Positions 60,790 to 64,000 of a stretch of 64,000 nt of DNA are shown piece after piece (position 1 is the first letter of the stretch; the number at the start of each line of letters is the position of its first letter). A model generated the notes under the pieces. The model was not told the origin of the DNA. It saw nothing but the letters and a program-made list of their open reading frames with translations, and searched no databases. The translations under genes and the position numbers were made by a program. Source of the stretch: Onthophagus taurus (lineage: Eukaryota; Arthropoda; Insecta; Coleoptera; Scarabaeidae). Location of the stretch: the NCBI RefSeq assembly GCF_036711975.1, contig NC_091975.1, positions 2,234,501 through 2,298,500 on the forward strand, in the 5' to 3' direction.

Positions 60790-61875
60790 ATTTCCTTGGT
60801 TTCTATAAATGCAACTTTGTTACATTGAGGTTAAGTTGATAAAAATGCAATTCAAAAAATCGTATCTCAAAAACGAATTGAGATATCACCATGAAATAAA
60901 AAGCATTTTAAAGATAATTTAATAAAGATTTAGCAAGATAAAAATTATTTCTTTATTCCCACAAATTTCGACGCTATGATTTTTTTAATACATCTTTGCA
61001 TTATGACAAATTAGTGTTATAAATACTTAATTTGAAAAAGATATACCTTAAAAAGTAATTAAGATATTAATATGATCTAAACACTATTTTAAAGCAAATT
61101 TAATGTTATATTAACACACCAAAAATATTTGTTTCGTTTCTATAAATCACGGTGATACGTTTTTTTTAATTCAACACTATTACATTGAGGTTAACTTGGT
61201 AAAAATGCAATTCAAAAAATCGTATCTCAAAAACGAATTGAGATATCACCATGAAATAAAAAGCATTTTAAAGATAATTTAATAAACATTTAGCAAGATG
61301 AAAATTATTTCTTTATTCCCACAAATTTCGACGCTATGATTTTTTTAATACATCTTTGCATTATGACAAATTAGTGTTATAAATACTTAATTTGAAAAAG
61401 ATATACCTTAAAAAGTAATTAAGATATTAATATGATCTAAACACTATTTTAAAGCAAATTTAATGTTATATTAACACACTAAAAATATTTGTTTCGTTTT
61501 AATAAATCACGGTGATACGTTTTTTTTAATTCAACACTATTACATTGAGGTTGAGTTGCTAAAAATGCAATTTAAACGATCCTATCTCAATAACGAATTG
61601 AGTTATCATCATGAATTAAGAAGCATTTTAAAGATAATTTAATAAACATTATTTCTTTATTCCCACAAATTTCGACGTTACGATTATTTTTAATACATCT
61701 TTGCATTATGAAAAATTAAATTTATAAATACCTAATTCCAAAAGATGATATCTCAAAAAGTAATTGAGATATTAAAAAGATCTAAACACCATTTTACAGT
61801 AAATTTAATCTTGTTCTAACACACCAAAAATGTTTGTTTCGTTTCAATAAATTACGGTAATACGCTTTTTTTAAT
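60790..61875 (+). repeat. Satellite array E, 360-bp unit, 3 copies
   Basis: AAAAATGCAATTCAAAAAAT starts at 60841 and 61201, and a diverged form at 61561, exactly 360 bp apart. The unit has two related halves, CGTATCTCAAAAACGAATTG and ATACCTTAAAAAGTAATTAA, each followed by AGATAT, so it is a dimer of about 180-bp monomers. Confidence 0.92.
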
Positions 61876-63054
61876 TCAATACAGAAAGTTGTGTATAATA
61901 AATATCTTATCTTAATGAAATGCAGATTAAATTATGTAGAATGTATAAATTATAAATATACCTCAACTATTTATTATTACTTTGATAATTTGCGTTAAAT
62001 CGTTTTATTTTAATTAGAAGCAAATTTAAACACGAACCAAAAACTTTATCAAGTTTGAGTCACGAGTGTGATCAAAGCTCGCTGAATCCTCGTGCCATGT
62101 GTGTTTATTCAACGTGAATTTAGCTTATCTATTATCTTTCGAGAATTATTTACACTTTAAATTATTGACTTCCCATTTAGTCATCTATACCATTAAATGA
62201 AACAATTAAACAAGACAAATATTATAATAAGTTTATAGAAACAACTTTATATAGGACGAGTTATCAACGAAGGAAATGTTTGTTATATAGAATTTTTTAT
62301 GTGTCACCACTCAACAAGGTTTTTCCATGAAAATTGTTATTTTCTATTAAAATTGTCTGGAAAATATTGGTTAACATTAATAATTAATTTTATAAGAATT
62401 GAAAATGTTGAATTATCGACATTGAAACTTATTTTTTATGAATTTGCAATTCATTATTTACCTATTTTTCAATAAAAAATTGTACACAAACACGTCATAA
62501 CATGGTCTCGATAACAACACGGTTTTAGTCATAAGCTTGCATAAACACTCGTTTAGCAATAAACTATCGAGAAATACTATAAAAACTTCTTACCAAGTAT
62601 ATCAACAAAATCAAAATAAATCCAGAAAAATATTTTCTACGATTTATGTATTTTTCGAACGCAGCAATATTAATTTTAAGTACATCGTTTGAGAGGGCTA
62701 ATAAGAAGTTCATGTTGAGCAATTTTAACGTCGTTTGAAAATAAACAACGGATATTTTATTATTGTATACAAGAATATAAGTCGAAGGAAGCAAAAAAAG
62801 TGTTCGACGTTTAAGTTATAAACTACCTACGATGTAATTCGCACACGGAACAATGTGGAATATTTTTGGCAAGGAGCTCGCGTGCCTTTACGGCGTCTCG
62901 CCAAAGCGACTGGTTTACATAAGCTTTTAGCTCTAAAAACTGACTCAGGTATACATTAGACCAATGTCAAATTTTAGAAATTTTAAAGTATACTTGTTGA
63001 AATTTAGAGTGTTAAAAGGTGTTCCAGCCACGAGCTAAATTTATAAATTAAAAA
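61876..63054 (+). other. Intergenic or intron stretch with a GC-richer patch
   Basis: At 62825-62950 the sequence is less AT-rich. An ATG at 62853 opens MWNIFGKELACLYGVSPKRL to a stop about 75 nt on, and a donor-like CTCAG|GTATAC follows at 62948. It could be a leader exon of a gene to the right. The rest is featureless. Confidence 0.3.
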
Positions 63055-63300
63055 AATCATAGCTGAAAAAGTCGTTGAGATATAAAGATGATCTAAACAC
63101 CATTTCAAAGCAAATTTAATCTTGTATTAACACACCAAAAATATTTGTTTCGTTTAGATACATCAGGGTGATACGATTTTTTTAATTTAACTCTATTATA
63201 TTTAGGTTGAATTGGTAAAAATGCAATTTAAACGATCCTATCTCAAAAACGAATTGAGATATCACCATGAAATAAAAAGCATCTTAATCTAAATAAAATC
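63055..63300 (+). repeat. Separate copy of satellite E
   Basis: It contains CACACCAAAAATATTTGTTT, then AAAAATGCAATTTAAACGAT and CTCAAAAACGAATTGAGATA, in the same order as array E, about 1.2 kb beyond that array. Confidence 0.85.
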
Positions 63301-64000
63301 CATTTTATAGCAAAATAATTTAGTTTTAATGTGGCATAAATGATTTCTTTGTTCCCATAAATCTCGTTTTTATGGGATTTTGAAAAATTAATTTAGATAA
63401 AACAAGGCCTTAAAGAAATAGATTAAACGATTAACATTTTTAACTTAATCTCCAGATTTATTAATTTATTTACTTCTCAACTAACTTAATATCCTTGGTA
63501 TTAGAAGCATTTAAATTATTTATTATTTCCTTTTCGAATAAGATAACAGTTGGAATCTACGCCTTATTTACTCAAAGTGTGATTCAAAATGTTTACATTT
63601 TAGTGGGAGTTCCCAAAAGTTGTTGTGTTTACTTCGCCGCATCACTATAATGATAAACTAGCTCAGATTTTTAACCAACGCAAAATAAGTCTTAAATCAA
63701 AATTAATTCGCTTCCATTTATTTTCAGTGGAGGATTAATTTAAAGCTAAACATTTCTGTTTTTCAACACGAAAATAGAATTTATGCAGTTGATTTTCTGG
63801 AAATAATAATAATACATTATTCGTGAAAATGTTAAAAGGTATTATTTGTTGTTATTAATGAAGTGGGAATTAAAATAAAATAAATGGTGCTTTTGAGTGG
63901 ATATAATTAAATATTTAAAAAAAAATGCTCTAGTAATATAATTAATTGTTATCTAAAATAATTAGACATATTAATATTAAATTATTTTCTGTTAGAGAAT
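63301..64000 (+). other. Right edge of the window, no recognised features
   Basis: AT-rich sequence; no exon or repeat was recognised. Confidence 0.4.

Noticed and set aside
1..64000. tRNA genes
   Set aside because: I looked for B-box-like GGTTCGAATCC with a foldable context and saw none; a covariance-model scan would be decisive.

Overview
The window looks like AT-rich nuclear DNA of an insect, quite possibly a beetle. The evidence is split genes with short GT-AG introns (57-71 nt in the best gene), an insect-type piRNA/siRNA methyltransferase, degraded hAT, LINE, copia-like and Transib elements, and long satellite arrays inside introns and between genes. The species assignment is inference from style, not a match.

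Region by region. 1-2.9 kb: two genes on the minus strand, the 5' end of a divergent SLC6-type transporter (running off the left edge) and a complete SIAH/seven-in-absentia-like protein with two tandem modules. 3.5-5.4 kb: a 355-bp satellite array next to a copia-like LTR remnant. 7.8-13.0 kb: a six-exon Hen1 (small-RNA 2'-O-methyltransferase) gene on the plus strand, with a conserved catalytic domain and a very long low-complexity acidic tail. 16.8-58.1 kb and probably beyond: a large plus-strand gene for a short single-pass membrane protein. It has at least three alternative first exons (16.8, 24.3, 32.7 kb), all ending in splice phase 1, joined to common exons of 63, 30 and 94 nt (35.7, 37.9, 58.0 kb). 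Its introns hold an intronless mitochondrial-fission-regulator-like gene (26.1 kb), inverted arrays of a 181-bp satellite on both sides of the third first exon, a 182/364-bp dimeric satellite, a 180-bp satellite, and a 2.6-kb Transib transposon at 51.3-54.0 kb. 58-64 kb: further degenerate satellites and no recognised gene.

The most striking item is the Transib element. Both ends start with the exact V(D)J recombination-signal heptamer CACAGTG, each followed 22 nt later by a 7-of-9 match to the RSS nonamer. It is flanked by a 5-bp CGTCG target duplication and carries a broken reading frame resembling the C-terminal catalytic part of RAG1/Transib transposase. Other leads are the phase-matched alternative first exons, the facing satellite arrays that could fold one pre-mRNA into a long hairpin, an SLC6 relative lacking the TM1 signature, and a cluster of CTCF-like motifs.

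All calls were made by reading and hand translation. No alignment or database search was run, so family names rest on recognised motifs.
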